In this document: positions 47,952 through 59,700 of the stretch, piece by piece | How positions within the stretch are numbered: the first letter of the stretch is position 1 | How the letters are laid out: each line of letters opens with the position of its first letter | Origin: Hevea brasiliensis | Taxonomy: Eukaryota; Streptophyta; Magnoliopsida; Malpighiales; Euphorbiaceae | Length of the DNA stretch: 64,000 bases | Direction: 5' to 3' | NCBI RefSeq assembly: GCF_030052815.1 | Contig: NW_026614696.1 | Span: forward strand, 420,964 to 484,963 | Made by a program: the position numbers and the translations under genes | Notes under the pieces: model-generated | Database searches by the model: none | The model's input: the letters and a program-made list of their open reading frames with translations, nothing else | What the model was told of the DNA's origin: nothing

Positions 47952-48117
47952 AAAGGTTTTAAAATAAATTTTGAACTGTGAATTTGAAATATTTTGTCGG
48001 TAAATACAACTGCTCAAATGTTGATATATATGATATATTTACATCATGAATATACGCTAATGGAGGTCAACCTCCTTGTGTTTGTTATCAGAGAGTAGAA
48101 AATTTTTGGAAAACGGA

Positions 48118-49397
48118 ATGCAAGAGGGAGATCATTCCGTAGAGCAATCTGTTGAGGCTGAGGCCCAAGAAGAAGTCCCAGTACTCCAGAATGTGAGTGG
48201 GTCAGCCACTCTAGCTCCTCCTCAAACACCGCAGTTCCTGCTCGGTTGCCAGCAAAGAGATGGTCACGTTTTTAATAAATGGCGGGAATGTGCCGCCTCA
48301 AACACGAACACAAGCATCGGTTGCACAACCACGATCCACTTCGGCAATATGAGAAGTTAATGAAATTTGGGGCTATAGAATTCAAAGGAACAGTGGATCC
48401 ACTAGAAGCAGAACAGTGGTTAGAGATGATGGAACGGGTTTTCAGAAAACTACAGTGTGCTGAAGAGTTGAAGTTTGAATATTCAGTATCACTTCTGCAC
48501 GGAGATGTATATGAGTGGTGGAAGACCATCCCCTCTGATGCAGTAGAGCCACCGGTCCTCACATGGGCAGTCTTTTTAAGGGAATTTTGACAAAAGTGGG
48601 TCCCCGATACTTATGTAGACATGAAGCTGCAAGAGTTTTTAAGTTTAAAGCAAGGGGATAGAACTGTAGCAGAATATGAGCGGGATTTTTCAAGGCTAAG
48701 CCATTATGCTGAAGCTTAGTCACCGCCCCCAGAGACCAGTGTAAGAGATTTGAGGCTGGGTTGAGGCCTAGCTTGAGAATGCAAGTGGTAGGGTTCCGAC
48801 ACCAGAATTTTTCTGAATTGATTTCACAAGCCTGAACTGGAAAGGATAGAATCGAATGGGCGGTGAAAAGAGTACACAAGAGAAAGAGAAAATCAAAAGG
48901 TTCTTGGCCAAGCTACCGAGAGTGGCTCTGGGAAAAGAAAACATTTTGGAGGGTCTAGCTCGCGCAAATCAGGTAGAGGTGGATCTTCTGGACAGAAACC
49001 ACCCCAATCCGATCAGCAAACTCAACAGACGAGCAGAAAAACGCTGTCGGATCGACTTTGTGAGACTTGTGGTAAACCACATAGTGGAGTATGTTATAGA
49101 GCTATAGGAGCATGTTTCAATTGTGGAGGGACTGGTCATTTTGCTAAGGATTGCGTAAGTCCACGCCGTTATGGATCATTTACCACGTCAAAAGGATCAG
49201 CTCAAGTTTCTACCCCAAAGAGTTCACCAGCAGTTGGTAGAGGCGGAGGCAGAGGTAGGGGTAGTATGCTTGGAAGTCAGAATATTGTAAATCAACTAGG
49301 ACAAGGTAATGCTCCAGTGAGAGTATACACTGTGCGACAGAGGAATGAGGATGAGACTTCTGACATGGTTGCTAGTATTTCCTCGATTCTTAACTAA
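48118..49397 (+). pseudogene. gag: Gag of G4, frameshifted
   Basis: MQEGDHSVEQSVEAEAQEE starts at 48118; an upstream ATG at 48076 is in frame but has no counterpart in the sister gags. A frameshift near 48235 spoils the Gln-rich segment. The core resumes near 48360: MKFGAIEFKGTVDP, QWLEMMERVF, YEWWKTIPSD. A stop follows at 48588 (F-TGA-QKW, TGG expected), then VPDTYVDMKLQEFLSLKQGD and further breaks. Near the end ACFNCGGTGHFAKDC gives an intact zinc knuckle (about 49110-49155), then a Gly/Arg-rich tail and VRVYTVRQRNEDE, the usual lead-in to protease. The frame ends at 49397 before the protease active site. Confidence 0.88.
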
Positions 49398-49843
49398 GAT
49401 ATGTATATGTGTTGAAAAAAAAAATCAATCAATTTTGATATATTAGTGACTAGTCTTTTTAAAATTAATTTTGGAAGAGTTTGTCAGTGAAAAGTATTTG
49501 CTAGTACACAATAATTTGTAAAGTTAATTAGTAAGCCTAATTAGGTAAGTTAAGAGAACCTAAAAGTAAGTTATAGTAATATAGCTACCTTAGATGCGGG
49601 TAAGGGTATTACTGCTGATAGATGTCAGTGGATACCATAATCAAAATAAGTTCAAGATATTAGTGAATTTAAAAGAAATAAGATATAGGGAAGTTTGTTC
49701 TATTGGGATGTATCGTAGTAACTATACAATATTCTTGATGTTTGTACTGTAAGCTGCAGATTACAGTACTGATTTGGGATTTATTGTATAGAGCTACGTA
49801 CTACCCAATAGTACACAAGAATAAGAATAGTTGCAAATGGCAT
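49398..49843 (+). other. Unidentified AT-rich sequence in place of pol (left)
   Basis: The first few bases can still be read as the start of a protease domain (DMYM where DVYA is expected). Then a run of A near 49417 is followed by sequence with stops in all frames and no similarity I can see to protease or RT. It ends at GGCAT, the target repeat of the Tat-like unit. Confidence 0.6.
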
Positions 49844-50248
49844 TGTCGCAAGGTGTTTTGCGGTCGCCTGAACGAACCCTCACCGAAGTGGAAAAGAATG
49901 AGGAGTCGCCACTTTAATTTTGAGGGAAACTAAAGAAAACCATTTGTGAAGATAAATTGAGATAAAACCACTTCAAAACAGAGATTCTAAGTTCGGGGTC
50001 CGTAAACGGGTGGGGAAGGTGTTAGGCACCCCACCTCGTCCCTTAATAAGGGTAAGTAGATTTAACTTTGCATTCTTTATAAATTAGTTAGGAGGGCTTG
50101 AATGGAAATGTTAATCCTTTTAACAAAAAGGAATATTTGATTTTTCACTAAATTCGGATTACCCAGATACATAAGTAAATGAGACAACCTTAGTGAGTTA
50201 CTGTTATGTGTTAATTTTGTTTGAAGGGGCTATTTGGTTAAAATTCAA

Positions 50249-50780
50249 TTTGAGAATTAGATAAGAACTCTTCTCCGATCTCTTTTAGATTAAGATTCGA
50301 ATTTTGGATCGAATAAGAACTCTTCTCCGATCACTTTTAAAATTTTGGATTGAGAATCGGATAAGAACTCTCCTCCGATCTCTTTTAATTAAAATTTTGG
50401 GTTGAGAATCGGATAAGAACTCTCCTCCGATCTCTTTTAAATGTTTGTTAAAGTTTTTAAGTGAGAATCGGATAAGGACTCTCCTCCGATCTCTTTTAAA
50501 TATTTATTAAAATTCTAGCTTGAGGATCGGATAAGAACTCTCCTCCGACCTCTTTTAAATATTTATTAAAATTTTTAGTCTGAGAACCGGATAAGAACTC
50601 TCCTTCGATCTCCTTTTAAATATTTATTAACATTTTTAGTTTGAGAACCGGATAAGAACTCTCCTCCGATCTCCTTTTAAATATTTATTAACATTTTTAG
50701 TTTGAGAACCGGATAAGAACTCTCCTCCGATCTCTTTTATTTTAATGGGACTCGGATAAAGACTCTTCCGATCCCTTCGA
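50249..50780. repeat. Tandem array of ~60 bp units
   Basis: Nine or ten units each contain GGATAAGAACTCTCCTCCGA followed by TCTCTTTTAAATATTTATTA and a TTTTAG-type spacer. Units in the centre are most alike and those at both ends are degenerate, as usual for an array growing by unequal exchange. It lies in the part of the LTR-like unit downstream of its minus-strand TATA box. The units are contiguous, without unique spacers. Confidence 0.92.
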
Positions 50781-51727
50781 AATTTGATCACAGCTATATA
50801 TCATAAGAGCCTAAGTTTAAGAGTTCTAGTATTCAAAGATGCCAAGGGTTATAATAAGGCTTCTTTTAACTCATTGGTACTTTGTGACTAAATAAGGGAT
50901 GCTGATCGAATTTTACCGACCTCCCATGTGGTCGCCTTACCAGTATCCTATCTGTTCCATTTTACTTATCTGAGATTTGGTTTTTATTCCGCCTTATGGC
51001 GTTATGCCGGATCGCCTTCTACGTCAGCCTAGTAATTCAATTTTGCCATTTCCCTGATGTATTGTTTAGACCCTCTCTTTTAAAGAGACCCTTAAAATAC
51101 AGTTACTTATGTTTTACCTAACCACTTATGCGCTACTAGGGACTAGGAGACTTGCATTTAGGAATAACAAAGATTAACGAAAAGAATAGACTGATCAATA
51201 AAGAAATAAACTCGGGAATAACATTCTTTGGTTTTTTTTTAGCACAATATGAATTTGGAGAAAATTACATACATAAAAAGAACAATGGAAATGCGTAAAA
51301 TAAAAATGAACACTTAATAAAAACGGCAATATGAGCACTTACCTGTAAGGGGGCCAAATCTATTGAAATAACTACGAGATGACAAATAGCAATAAGATTG
51401 CGAGTTGATAGCCGGGAGATTAAGGTCCGCCTTGGAACAAAGAGTGCTTCTCTAAATGCAATCGAGTCAGATTTGTACCCGAGTTTAAATGGACGATGGA
51501 AGGGAAAATGAAGATAACAAGGAAATGAAAATGTGAACGCATGATAATGAACGAAATAAAATGAAGAGTTTCGGTGTTCAAAATCTTTTTAAGAAAACAC
51601 TTCAGGAAACTGGTTCCAAAAGTTCTTCTTATGAAAGCAGAGTAACGATCTGAATTAAATTTCAGAGTCCTTCCGCTATAGTAACAACCTTCTTTCTTTT
51701 TTGTTCCCCCTATGAACAGTTTTTCAT

Positions 51728-51743
51728 GCAGGTATTTATAGGG
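51728..51743 (-). promoter_or_regulatory. Minus-strand TATA box of the Tat-like unit
   Basis: On the minus strand it reads CCCTATAAATACCTGC in a locally GC-richer setting, the usual form of a plant LTR promoter. Downstream in the same direction lie about 360 bases of leader-like sequence ending in a consensus donor CAG|GTAAGTGC (51346-51357). I infer U3 to the right and R-U5 to the left. Confidence 0.5.
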
Positions 51744-52361
51744 ACCGGGTGCTCCCCGTGAAGGGTCAGGATTTATCTTGAGGGAGATGGAGGGTCAAGA
51801 TTTCAAAGGACATGATCGGATGCTTGAGAATTAAAGAGAATTAAAATGAACGGCTGAGATCCTCTCCAGAATATTTGTCCTTTTCTTTTTCTAATCTGAC
51901 GGTCCCAAACTTTGCTGACCTGGGCGATCCAAGGACTGGGAATGAAAGGCGCTGGCCTTGTCGTCTTCCTCTTTGATCCAAGGGCTCCTGGCTCGTCCTT
52001 ACAAGTGGGATCAACGGTGGCGATTGAGATGTACAGATCGCATGACATACTCGCACTGTCAGCATTGCAGGCGATTCTCAGGCGTGCAGTGGAGATCTTG
52101 TCTGCAACGCTTTAACTACCTCGGCTCTGATTCTGGCGATAGTTATTGGGATTTGTCTTATTCTCTTTGCCTTCCGATCTCTCCTCTATTCTGATCCTCT
52201 TAATACGCTCCTTTTTCGATATTTCATACTGGTCTCCCATCTTCCGATCTCTATTATTCCAATCCTTCCCTTAATCAGGCCCGGTCCGGTCAAAGCATTA
52301 ATTCCCCTCGATTCCCGAAGTGTCCGCTTCATTTTCTGCTTAGCAATAAATGCCCGATTTT

Positions 52362-52376
52362 CCCCTATATATACCC
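52362..52376 (+). promoter_or_regulatory. Plus-strand TATA box, distal
   Basis: CCCCTATATATACCC, followed about 30 bases later by a pyrimidine-rich stretch (TTTCTCTCTTCC). It points toward the gene at 53430, about 1 kb away, and away from the minus-strand promoter near 51735. Confidence 0.4.
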
Positions 52377-53262
52377 CTGACAGAAGAGACTTTCCTTATT
52401 TGATTTTTCTCTCTTCCTTCTTACTTTCTCGTTTCTAATCGCTCCTAGATAGTTCCGCCACGATTGTGGTCATGATCCCTTCCCGATGGACCTCTTTATT
52501 TCCCGACTGAAAATTTACGATCCCGGTGATCGAATAATCGTGATAACCTTATCTGATGATGGTGAGAGAACTGGACCAATTAACCGATCTGGATCACAGA
52601 CCTCGATCGTGCCGATCTCGAGTCGTTCGACCGGTATAATCAGCGAACCGATTTCGGTCGAGAAAACTGCTAATGTTCCGCCGACCCTTGGCGGTTGCTC
52701 TTCCAAGTTTATTCGGCTTCTTACCACATTGGGTGTTCCGACAGCGTCTTTCCTCCACATTGGGTGTTCTAACAGCGGCTCGGTTCTGGTCGGTGACACC
52801 CTTTGGATCAGTCACAATGTTGGCTTTTGACATAGGCCCTTTAGATGGGATGTTCCACCGGTCTCTAAAGATCGCCCAAATGATGTATTTTATTTTCAAT
52901 GTAATCTGATCTCTAGAAATCACCGAAATGATGTAGTCCAATTTTAGTGTAATCTGATCCCTAGAGATCACCAAAATGATATAATCCGATCTTTTGGAAA
53001 TAAAGATTTTATTTTGTCGATTATCATCTTATTATTATTATTGCATTAATTATTTTCAGATCTTTTATGTGATTACCCGATCTGATTCTTCATTTGAATG
53101 ACACTTATCCGATCCATAATTCAAAACACCTTGATCTGTCGCTCTATAATTAACCGATCTCTTCATGGAATCTTGGGAATATTCGTGAGACGTGTCAGAA
53201 TAGCTGGCGAGTCCCGCTACCCGATGCAGTGCCTGGAACATCGTGAGCATTAAATGCTCAAA

Positions 53263-53280
53263 CGAGTATAAATAGGGGTG
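53263..53280 (+). promoter_or_regulatory. Plus-strand TATA box, proximal to the carried gene
   Basis: GAGTATAAATAGGGGTGG lies about 160 bases before the ATG at 53430. The intervening TTCAGTCTCTCGCTCACAAC region looks like a plant transcription start and leader. This is the most likely promoter of the gene. Confidence 0.55.
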
Positions 53281-53429
53281 GGGTTAGCCAATTGCTCCCG
53301 TATGTCATTTTCAGTCTCTCGCTCACAACTTCAAAATTCTCTCATTTTCTCAAGTTCTTCCGACGCCGATCAGATTTCGGTAAGGGCTTTGATCTTTCTT
53401 TTAGTTTAGGTTCTTTATTTCCTTTGAAA

Positions 53430-54289
53430 ATGAGCGATGCCAAGGGTCAGAGAGCGGCAAGCCCCCCTTCCGTTCAGGTCTCGTGGTCATCCGATGAGGT
53501 AGAGGTGGTCGGACCGAGCGTTCGGACTGAACCTGCTAGGGCCTCTGCCCCAGTTCAGGGGCAAGCGACATCTTCAAGGCATGTACATTCTTCAGGGAGG
53601 GAAAGTCTTCCTATGGACGAGCTACCGTCGATCCTTCAGGAAACCGACCTACAATCGTTTAGCCAAGAATACAACATTCGCCCGATTCAGACGAGCTAAT
53701 TATGCCACGGCAATCTCGTGCGGATCACTTCTTCGAAGAGAATGATATGATCATGGTCTACGAAGAACAATTAAAAGCCGGTCTACGGTTCCCTCTAGAC
53801 GATTTCTTCAAAGAGGTCTTAAAATTTCACCAAGTGTGCATCGCCCAAGTTCACCCGAACTCGTGGTGGATCCTAGTGGCTTTCAGGGGGCTCTGCCGTG
53901 CCAAGGGACTCCATCCTACAGCTAAAGTATTTGTCGAACTACATAGGCTGACCCGCCGAAAGGACGACGAGTAATGGTTCTTCCAGCGTGAAGCCTCGCT
54001 ATGCTCTTACCAATCGCCTTCCTCCTGAAGAATTGGAAGAATCGCTTTATTCCGAGGAGCAAAATTCGAGCGGCCGAGGGCTTCCTCAAGTCGCTACATT
54101 TGGGCCCTTCGCATCCGAAGCATCTCGCCCTGAATAGGGAAGAGAGAGCCGTGGTGATGGAATTGAAAGATCAAGCTGCTAGGGAGAAATTTTCTTGTTT
54201 GGATGCAGTGACAACCGAACTGCATCATTGGATGATGCAACTGATCACCGGCGAAGATCGCGAGCTCCAACTCTCTGACCTCGGCCTGG
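53430..54289 (+). pseudogene. Transposase_28-like (gypsy-type transposon) protein, N-terminal part
   Basis: The start MSDAKGQRAASPPS is followed by a Ser/acidic, low-complexity region and MDELPSILQETDLQSF. A frameshift near 53690 joins to MPRQSRADHFFEENDMIMVYEE and then LKAGLRFPLDDFFKEVLKFH and AQVHPNSWWILVAFRGLCRA. The pattern G-F/L-R-x-P-hydrophobic..., 'HPNSW', then an aromatic/hydrophobic helix is that of the Pfam family called putative gypsy-type transposon (Transposase_28), recalled without a search. A stop at about 53972 (TTT expected before WFF) and shifts near 54000-54060 follow; the end, QLITGEDRELQLSDL, precedes a possible 61 bp intron. Biochemical function is unknown; such genes are known mainly as extra genes of retrotransposons. 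The region is GC-richer than the flanking LTRs. Confidence 0.65.
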
Positions 54290-54350
54290 GTATTTTCTGT
54301 GATCTCTGATCTTAGGCCTTAGCGATCTCACTGACCTATTCTCTGTGCAG
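54290..54350 (+). other. Possible intron in the carried gene
   Basis: It begins G|GTATTTTCTG and ends CTATTCTCTGTGCAG|GT with a pyrimidine-rich 3' part. It lies between two coding stretches of the same gene. At 61 bp it is at the short limit for a plant intron, and the donor is weak. Confidence 0.35.
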
Positions 54351-54352
54351 GT

Positions 54353-55285
54353 ATGGCAAGTGGCGAAGCTTCTAAGGAGAATCGGAAGCGAAAAAGGGAG
54401 ATCTCCCGGAAGGTGCAGGAGATGAAGCGATCCGAGCTGCTTCAAACGCCCGGTCATGAGCCTGGGGAAATACAAGAAGGCTCGTCTCAGCCTTCGGGGC
54501 AGCCGATCCCCGAGGTAGAAGTGATCCGATCTCCTCCTCGTCAAGAAGAGCCGCCTCCACCTCCTCCAGTTACTTCGAGCGCGGAAGGGGGTCCTTCCCA
54601 ATAACAGGCGAGGCCCCTTTCTCACGGTGCTCAAGTACTGCTCAATTCACTAGAGAAGAGTCGAACGGTCCGAGAGAATCCGGGCTTTGCTAAAGTGCTG
54701 GCGTGCTCTATCTGCCTTCGAGAAGATCGGGATAGGCTGTCTCCGGATAGCCTTGATGATATCTTGACCAGATCTATGAGCTTGAACGTTGAGTGTTTGG
54801 TGAATCAGCACATGATCCGGGAGAAGGCGCATCGGCTGGGTAAAGAGGTCGAGAGGATAGGTCATGAAGCAGCTTCCCTCCGATCCCAACTATCATCCGC
54901 TCGGGACTACATATCTGAACTTGAGGGGCGATCGAAGTATTATGAGGACAAGCTGGTCGAGCAAGCTCATGTTCTGGCTGAGCGGGATCATGCTCTTAAA
55001 GAAGTACAAGCGCTCCGGGCCGATGAAGCTGCTCACATCGCTCAACTTACTGAGGAGCTTAAGGCAAAAGAAGAAGAGATGGTGACAGGAGTGGCCGGTG
55101 CTTATGTGAATGCCCACAGAGATCTCCTGGTTGAGCTCAAGAAGCGTTACCCTGAGGAGGACTTCTCTTGGATGGCCAACCTGGCTCCCGAGGATGAAGG
55201 TGAGGAGAGTGAGGAGGAGGCTGAGGGTGAGAGGGGAAACGGGCAAAATGTAGATCAGGCTGGGGGTGATCCTCCAGCTGAATAA
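54353..55285 (+). pseudogene. Carried gene, C-terminal part: basic, Pro-rich and coiled-coil
   Basis: MASGEASKENRKRKREISRK begins a basic segment, then a Pro/Glu-rich linker with six prolines in a row. A stop (CAA TAA CAG, 54602) interrupts an otherwise single frame of about 310 codons. The remainder has a helical block (DRLSPDSLDDILTRSM) and a long heptad-rich coiled coil from about 54800 to 55080 (IREKAHRLGKEVERIG, LRSQLSSARDYISELEGR, LAERDHALKEVQALRA). A conserved-looking AYVNAHRDLLVELKKRYPEE segment and a very acidic tail follow. This arrangement behind a Transposase_28-like domain suggests a multimeric nucleic-acid or particle-binding protein, which is only inference. With one stop it is the best-preserved coding sequence of the unit. 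Confidence 0.6.
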
Positions 55286-55752
55286 CTTGTACAAATTCTT
55301 GAAATGAAATGAAATGGAATGCCTCTTTTATCCGATGAATGGTTGTGATTGGAAAATTTCTAAATTATTAAACACTTGATTGTCTGAGTATGTTGAAATA
55401 ACTGAAAGTGATTATTAACCTCGGTGTGAGAGATCGGGAAAACACAATGAGCATGAGATCGGTAGAGAACCAACGCTAAACGGGACTTGAGTAAAAATTG
55501 GAAATTTGGCTTGAACATTTAAGATCGGAATTATCATTAAACCGGAACGGAACCTTTGATTATTCTTAAACTTTTGAAAGGGAGATCGGCAATAAAATCG
55601 GTAACAAGGACCTAGTGTTTGTCAATAGAGATCGGGAATACACTTGACTGGTCTGAAGATTCGACAGGGTTTGAGAGATCAGTGAGTGATTTAATAGACC
55701 GGTAAGGCTTAGACTGATGTGAGGACTTAGCATTGATTCAATTCCTTGTGAG

Positions 55753-55842
55753 GAGAGATCGGAAATGTGGTTATCTAGCAAGGAGGGATCGGAAATGTGG
55801 TTATCTAGCAAGGAGGGATCGGAAATGTGGTTAGCTGTCAAA
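55753..55842. repeat. Three tandem 30 bp units
   Basis: GAGGGATCGGAAATGTGGTT plus ATCTAGCAAG is repeated three times, the first two almost perfectly. It lies about 75 bp from the TG end of the Tat-like unit, i.e. at the start of its inferred U3. Confidence 0.92.
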
Positions 55843-55919
55843 GAGAGACTTAGTACTGGGGATCGATTTCAAAGTTTATTGATTCTGGGGATCGGCCAAA
55901 ATATGGTGTCGACAGGCAT

Positions 55920-56723
55920 CTATTTTGTTACAGTTATGATAAGATAAAGTTTTCTTATTGGAAAGGAGTTTAAAAATCCTAACCTGGGATTTAAAACTCT
56001 AAAGTTAGAATATTGAAAGGTTATAGTTCAGTACAAAAGAAAATAATGACTACACATCAGTGCAAAATAAGCTATAGAATATCGATAGATAAAAATAAAT
56101 AGAACAGTAAGAAATGAGAAAAATACTAGATGAGGAATTGCCACTAAGGCAAGCAACTTACTTAAGACACATAACGAAATCTCGAACTATTTTATCAAAA
56201 AAGAAATAAGTTAAACCAAAGCAAACAAGATAGTGCAAAATGGCACATAGGGCTTGGTCATAAATGGAGATGGTAAGATAATGGTTATGGACCTATGGCC
56301 AAGAAAGAAAAGACTACAAAAGAAAATAATTGCTAAAATAACAGTAAGAAAAGACTAAAATATTCTAAGCTAAACTGAAGGTTGCATCAAATGATCAAGA
56401 GATTTGATAAGAAAAGAGTAAAAATTTATTTCTCACCCATAGGATCGCATTTAGGTCCTAGAAAGAGTGGATCCACTAGCACACAGAAAAGATTTGCTTA
56501 CCTCTAAAATTGAAATGAATTTGAATCTAGCTTATGACAAAGGCTCATAAGAAACTTGGCACACGAGGTGAGCAATCGATGAGTAAATAGCGTTGGTTAA
56601 AGTGCTATGGACCATTATTCCGATAATAAAGTTATGTAGAAATATGAGAAAAACATGAGAAAACAACATGAATGACTATTTGAGGACAGATAGTGGACAC
56701 AATTTCGAGGATGAAATTATTTT
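55920..56723 (+). other. Unidentified AT-rich sequence in place of pol (right)
   Basis: This continues the sequence left of the Tat-like unit. It has stops in all frames and no pol motif to about 56590. The last ~130 bases (GGTTAAAGTGCTATGGACC..., then AATTTCGAGGATGAAAT) correspond to the very end of chromovirus pol and the pre-LTR zone of G1 and G3. Confidence 0.6.
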
Positions 56724-56736
56724 AAGGGGGGGAGAA
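56724..56736 (+). other. Polypurine tract of G4
   Basis: AAGGGGGGGAGAA precedes the LTR start at 56738. Confidence 0.85.
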
Positions 56737-56737
56737 T

Positions 56738-59700
56738 TGTAACACCCCTATTTGTATAGCTAGGTATATTTCACTGTTCCGGTGACCGGAGTCGGTCCGG
56801 ACAATTAAGGGGATTAGGACCACACTTAAGACAACTAGAGAAACCATAAACACAAATAATTAGTAATGTTCAATTAGTTAAGTATAAATAAGAAAAACAG
56901 AACATAAGAAGTTAAACGAGCCGAGAGTCACAAATGATGGGTGACTTCCTGAACGCATCACAAGTCGCTTTTAAACTCAAATTTCAAACCGTAAAGTGAC
57001 GCTGCGTCCTTAGGACCCTTATAAACACAGTGGAAAAGAGAAAATCACGAAAAGAACTGTTAAGCTACCAAATAATTAGGTCGTGGAGCCAAGAAATATG
57101 GAATTAATTGCAAACCGATGAACCCATGAGGGGCAATTTGGTCAATTGACCCGAGAGCGACTCGACCTAATCACAAATAAAATTTGAAAAAAGAAAATTT
57201 CGAAATCTAGAATTAAATTAAAAAACTAATAGAAAAATAAATAGAAAAAAAAAGGAAATGGAAAAATGGAAAAGTCAAAAGGTGATGACATCATGCATGA
57301 CCTCATGCATGATGCCATAAAGAATATAATTAATTAATTTATTTATTTACATTTTTGGTCTTCCATAAGACTTAAAAATTCATAAAAAAAAAAAAGAAAA
57401 TCATTTCTTCTTCTTCAAAAACATGTTTTTATCTCTCTCACTTTTCTCTCCCAAGTTTCCTCCATTAACAAGCTTTTAAAGCTTGAAAACTTAGTTCTTC
57501 CCCATAAATTTCAACCCTAAACCCTAAAAAGCTTCCAATCTACACTAGAAAAGAACATTGAGGTAGAAGAATAAAAAAGAAAGTGAAAGAATTGGTGGAT
57601 TGTAAATCAAAGAATTAAGGTTAGTGTTCTTCTTCATTTTCTCTTTGAATCTATGTTTAAGTAGTTAAGTTATGCTTGTAAATAAACTTAAAATGGAAAG
57701 AAAATTTGTTGAGGGATTATATAGAATTTTGGACAGCTAGGGTTTGGTTGGACAAAGTATAAATTTGTTTGAGCTAAACATGTTGGAAGCTTAATTGAGT
57801 TAAGGGAGTATGCTTATAAGTGTTTAATTAGCTAAATGCAACAAATGACATGAATTAGGGTTTTGAACTTAGGGTTTGTGAACCAAAAAAGCAAGAAATG
57901 AGTAAATGGCATGTTTGACCTATTTTGAACTGAAAAATGGTCAATTGTGACCAAATAAGTTGTGTTTGGATTATTAGAAGTGAAGCCAAATTCGGAAGTT
58001 GTATGGTCATGCTGCTGGCAGCATGACCAAGTCAACTTTGAAGGACCAAAACTGAAATTTTACAAGTCCAATTGATATGCCACCAATTGGGGATGAAAAT
58101 AGACATAAAATGACACAATTTTCATTTAGGAACCATGCCCAAAAACTGACCAAAACCTAGTGAACAAATTGACCAAAGTTGAATAAGAGCAGTCACATCA
58201 AGATAAACTGACCAAATAAACAGTAATTGTTCATTTGGTCATAACTCGAGCTAGGTAGGTCAAAATGACCTGAAATTTTACCAGTAATTAGATAAGATAT
58301 AGATCTAAAACTTTCATGAAGAACACCAACCCAAATTATGCCATTAACCTAATCAAATTATTGAGCAAAGTTGAGTTACTGAACCTGCAAAACTGCAGAT
58401 TTCCATTTGAACAGTAAAGTTCCAATGGCTATAACTCTCTGTAGAAAACTCTGATTTAGGCGATTCTTGAACCGATGGAAACCTAAGACATAGTAGAACA
58501 TTTTGTATGAAGGAAATTACACCAAATTATGGACTTAACTTGATCAAATTACTGAACGAAGTTGGATCAAAAATCTGCCAGAACCAAAATAGCAGTATGA
58601 GCGATTGCGTGAACGAATCGTATTTTGGCTATAACTTGAGCTACAAAACTCCAATTGGGGTGATCCAAAAATGAGAATACACTTAAGACAATAAGGAACA
58701 TTTTCTATGAAGGAAGTTTTGTCAAATTCCAACAGTAAAGTGACCAATGGAACAGTACAACCTAAGGCACCAAAACTAAAAATTTGTAACTTTGCCTAAA
58801 GGACTTAAGTTTTGAGAAAATGACCAAAACCAACAAGTTTGGTGACCAAAATGTGGTATGTGGGTGAAGTTGGAATTCCCATACCTATTAAGCCTTAGAA
58901 AGTCAACAATTTGACTTGAATACTGTAGTGAATAGTAACCCCGAAATGAAAATTTCTAAGAACGTTAGTTTAAGCATATTTGGGCTAGAATTAAGTATTT
59001 ATGAATTAATTATTGGATTTATGGTAAGTTATGATACTGAAACACTGTGAAACTGTGTGTTTCAGTGGAAAAGAACACCGGGAAAGGACCCGAGGAATCG
59101 AGTCAAGGCCGATAGGCGACTCGCATCAGGTTTGTGCACAAAAATTTATAAATTATAGTTTTTACAATGAAAATTGATTTGTTATACATTGTGAATATGT
59201 TTATTTTATTATGAATTTCGAGAATGTTGTGCTACCTTTTTTACAATGGAGATTTGAAATGAAGCTTGTTTAATTTTCTATATTGTGAAATTTTTGTGTT
59301 AATTATGGGTTTTAAGTACTACGGTGTTGCCACCTGTGAATGAAAATTTGACTTTAGAAATTGATTGTGTTTCGCATAAAATATTTGAATAACTTGATTT
59401 AAATTGTTTTAATTCACACTTGGCATGGCAATATTAATATGTTCTTCATCCACTTGTGGGGTGAGTTTGATATTTGATCAGTTTCCTCCCTCTCTGGCTT
59501 CCCAGTCTGAGGGGCGAGTTTGGATGAGTACTCATTAGCTAGCTAGCCACCTCCCTCATTGATTTCGATTAGTGGGGGTGTTTGCCTTGTCGTGATGTAC
59601 ACACGGCATGTTTGGAAATTTTGTGTCATGGCCTAAGTTTTTTTATTGTTTGGCAACACTATGTTTATTAAATTGTTTGATCAAGTTGTGCTATATTAAG

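Larger units (their letters stand above)
49844..55914 (-). mobile_element. Tat/Ogre-like solo LTR unit (6,071 bp) with an antisense gene
   Basis: The ends are TGTCGACACC (at 55914) and ...CCTTGCGACA (at 49844) on the minus strand, flanked by GGCAT (49839-49843 and 55915-55919). Near 49890-50030, read in minus, are GTGGCGACTCCTC and GGTGCCTAACACCTTCC; I recall such U5 sequences from Ogre/Tat-lineage gypsy LTRs. Also in minus direction there is a TATA box near 51735 and a CAG|GTAAGT splice donor at about 51350. There is no second LTR, primer site or pol inside, so it looks like one LTR. The plus strand carries a gene at 53430-55285. Lineage and orientation rest on recalled motifs. Confidence 0.65.

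Noticed and set aside
50249..50780. Regular ~60 bp repeats that could look like a CRISPR array
   Set aside because: The units are contiguous without unique spacers, the genome is a plant, and the array sits inside an LTR-like unit.
53292..53429. Upstream ATG at 53292 as start of the carried gene
   Set aside because: It lies within the presumed 5' leader just after the TATA box, and the segment has no domain features. The ATG at 53430 starts the coherent protein.
54245..54634. 129-residue minus-strand frame opposite the carried gene
   Set aside because: It is a shadow of the plus-strand coding sequence in GC-rich DNA, with low-complexity Arg/Leu content.
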